64,000 bases of DNA from Andrena cerasifolii (Eukaryota > Arthropoda > Insecta > Hymenoptera > Andrenidae), in NCBI RefSeq assembly GCF_050908995.1, contig NC_135120.1, positions 16,071,433-16,135,432 of the forward strand, given 5' to 3'. The notes below the pieces were generated by a model. The model saw nothing but the letters and a program-made list of their open reading frames with translations, made no database searches and was not told the DNA's origin. Shown piece by piece: positions 61,490-64,000 of the stretch; the first letter of the stretch is position 1; every line of letters begins with the position of its first letter. The position numbers and the translations under genes were made by a program.

Positions 61490-62311
61490 CCAATTGCACT
61501 GACAGCCTCATCTACGAGTGAGGCTTCAGGAAGGGTCAATGTCAAAGTTCAGCCCTTTCGAGTTAAATACAGTTTTTGTGAAATTTCCACCGACAATTTG
61601 TCGAAAGCGCCAATTTTGACATTGGCCCTTCGATAAGCCCTTCTCGTTCGAGGCACTCTTCCAGCTGCATCGAAATCTGCACACCCACAATCACTCACAA
61701 AACTCTGCGTACGTACACCAACATTCCTCAGAGTTGCTGAAGCAACCCTGTTTTGTCGCAACATTTCGAATTTATAGTCTGTATGCACACTCTCGCGACT
61801 GACTGTATACGATGCACTAAATAAGGCAATATACGAGTATACCCAGCGGAGTAGCCAGGAACCAGCCTTTGGCCGGGAAACGATGGGAAACAACGATCGC
61901 CAGTTCGAAAGGTATTGACACCGCTGCAAGAGTGAAACTGGCACCCATACGCCGGTATCAGAGGCTCGTAAACGTGCTCGTGAATCCGTAACGTGGGTGA
62001 GAGAACGTTAAGCATAATTCAGGCCCCGCACTCGGGATTCCCCCGCCTTGGAAGCTGGACGTCAGATGGCCGGCCTATGAAGCTCTGCGGCAGGGGTATC
62101 ACCCCGTAGGGCCCCCGGCCTCCTCCTCGTCGAGATTAGCATCGGAGTCCGTAAACGCCAGAAAATAAGCGGCGACCCCTCCCGCGCATTGTCGACCGCC
62201 GAAAATTTATTCCAATCCTTTGTTCTCGGACGCCCGTTAGTTATCATTAGTACGCCGCGCGCCTCCAGCACTTGTCAGGTAGACCGGGATACCTGAGGCC
62301 GCGGCAAGTGG

Positions 62312-62327
62312 GAGAGAGAGAGAGAGG
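62312..62327. repeat. (GA)n microsatellite
   Basis: About eight uninterrupted GA units at the edge of a CpG-rich island. In insects GA runs can bind GAGA-type factors; here this is only a possibility. Confidence 0.85.
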
Positions 62328-63061
62328 GACAGATACGCTCGTAAAGAAGCGTACGATTTTCTGCTTGAAGTATTTATTAGCGCGGTAAAGCCCCGCGCCG
62401 TCTTGCATATTCCTGCGCTACGCGGAGGTCGCTAGAGTCTTTGGGGAACTGCGTCGGGCCTGCTTCGATTTTGTAACAAAAACTTTGAGGCTATTTAATA
62501 TTAATAAAATGACCCATATTCGCCGAAATTAGAGAATATTACCTATAGAGCTATTTTTTCGTATTTTCCGAGTAGAACGTTGTTACAATTTTTGGTATTA
62601 ATTTCCGTGAGAAAGGGGACAGCGTATCCGAAAAGTATCAACTCTGTGATCAAAGCTGTCGGCAGATCGAAAGTACTGGTCCCGCCAGTTTTTAGTTACC
62701 AGTCATTTAATCTCTCGTATATGGTGGTCCACGAAGAATTCTGAAGCCTGACCCGCTCCCTTGGTGGTCAGAAAACACCTACCGCTTTTTATTTACCATA
62801 TTTAACGAAGAAAATCCCCAGCCGTCACATAAATAGTAGTCATCGAAAATATACATAAATTATATAGTTCCACCTATTCTCAGTTCCACCCTTCTTCTGA
62901 GCTTGGGCCACCCAATTTTCATTGAACGTATTAGTATTATAATTTAATAAATAAATGTAATACTATCAACGTATTTATAACAATTAACTAAATACCAGGG
63001 GTATAAAACTTCTTAATTGAAAAAATTTCGCTAGATACAAAAACGTACCTAAGTAATACCC

Positions 63062-63082
63062 ATATATATATATATATATATA
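63062..63082. repeat. (AT)n microsatellite
   Basis: About ten uninterrupted AT units in an AT-rich stretch. Confidence 0.95.
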
Positions 63083-64000
63083 AAATTAGAGAAGTAATCA
63101 GCATTTAAAAAAATGAGTAGGCACTTACGAATATACATAAAATAAGTGATGAATAGCTAATTTAATATAACTACTGCTTCGATCCACGAAATTCCTCCTA
63201 TCACAAAAAAGAAAGAATGGTTCCTTGCTTTAAGAATATCAAAGAGGGAGGTAAATTCAATTTCTATACATAGAAATATTACATGTCACCATTTTACATG
63301 GCACGATTTCGTTTCAGCAAGCTACAAAAATAAAATCCTTGAATATTTGCTGTGTATCTGCCCACGAAAATAAACTGTAAGGTTTATTTTAAAGAATATA
63401 TAAATTATTTAGTTGAGTGATGCGGAATCTGTCCTCTTATTTCGTGCACACACGTTAATGCTTTCGCGGATCCAGTCTACCCTGTAAATCGAAATTGAAA
63501 CGGCACGATCGATCCTACACAACAGGAATCCCCGATGCGCGAGCCTCCTTAACGAAAGAAATGGACGCCGCCGCGTGAAACCTTAGGACCTCGGGACGTT
63601 TTCCTACCACTCGGGGATACACCTCCGCCCCCGCAGCCCATAAACCTCTCGAAGGCGAAGGGACAGCCGGAACTGGCCGCGCAGACTGAAATAGGGGACG
63701 AGAAGACGCGTCACAACCCGGGGGAAAACAATGTGAGATACGGGCGAACTCGACCGATAAGATCTGGAGTTTGTCACGAGTAAAGGAAGTGTATTAAGGA
63801 AGTCGAGATCCCTGGTGCTCTGGCTGATAACTGAGCGTTGCATTGCGCCCTGTCGCGGCTATTATCTGTTAAGAAGGCTACCATTAGATTAAAACAACAG
63901 GAGCCAATGGCCGGAGTTAATTCCTCCACGGCATCTTTCAATGGATCGGAATCGTTCGTTAGGGGGCGGCAATTTGCAAGAACAATCGCTCGTTGACCCT

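Larger units (their letters stand above)
61490..64000. other. Unassigned mosaic DNA
   Basis: A 131-codon minus frame at 61549-61944 overlaps a 95-codon frame in another phase, and I recognise neither. Islands at about 61960-62460 and 63440-63990 are CpG-rich, and 62470-63420 is AT-rich. Microsatellites are listed separately. Confidence 0.45.

Noticed and set aside
1..64000. CRISPR arrays, operons, prophage or other bacterial systems
   Set aside because: Tandem arrays lack unique spacers, coding density is far too low, and transposon types are eukaryotic.

Overview
The window looks like nuclear DNA of an insect, most plausibly a hymenopteran (bee, ant or wasp). I base this on three things. 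AT-rich stretches alternate every few hundred bases with CpG-rich islands. There are many short decayed DNA transposons, plus a Penelope-like element. Bacterial features (operons, ribosome binding sites, dense long ORFs) are absent. The taxonomic call is inference: no protein or rRNA here pins the species.

I find no protein-coding exon that I can support. The longest open frame, 347 codons at 11616-12659, is the translation of a 13-bp satellite. Almost all other frames over 100 codons sit in GC-rich islands, where stops are rare by chance. None of them shows a recognisable domain or a convincing splice structure. The window is therefore either a gene desert or the inside of a very long intron or regulatory domain. 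The best hint of a host gene is a weak promoter and first-exon-like stretch near 33.95-34.10 kb.

Layout. 0-8.2 kb: unassigned mosaic DNA with a 660-bp foldback element at 4.2-4.9 kb. 8.2-13.7 kb: a repeat-dense block. It holds a 22-bp degenerate minisatellite, a small MITE, a non-autonomous element, a structured locus with hairpins inside terminal inverted repeats, a 1-kb 13-bp satellite, a 40-bp array and a 66/67-bp array. 15.9-21.7 kb: a transposon graveyard. It holds three copies of a TTAA-flanked repeat family, a Penelope-like inverted repeat with an 11-bp target duplication and a decayed hammerhead-like motif, a TA-flanked element, and the second copy of the MITE. 27-35 kb: an inverted pair of a 230-bp interspersed repeat and a TTAA/TIR element. 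41-44.7 kb: pogo/Tigger-like and Tc1-like ends and an AT palindrome. 54 kb: a broken hAT transposase C-terminus whose 3' end matches the non-autonomous element at 9.6 kb. 61.1-61.5 kb: a complete non-autonomous hAT element with an exact 8-bp target duplication.

No genes cooperate here. The story is mobile-element fossils, foldback structures and tandem arrays set in possible regulatory DNA. All repeat relations were found by eye, so copies I did not notice certainly remain.
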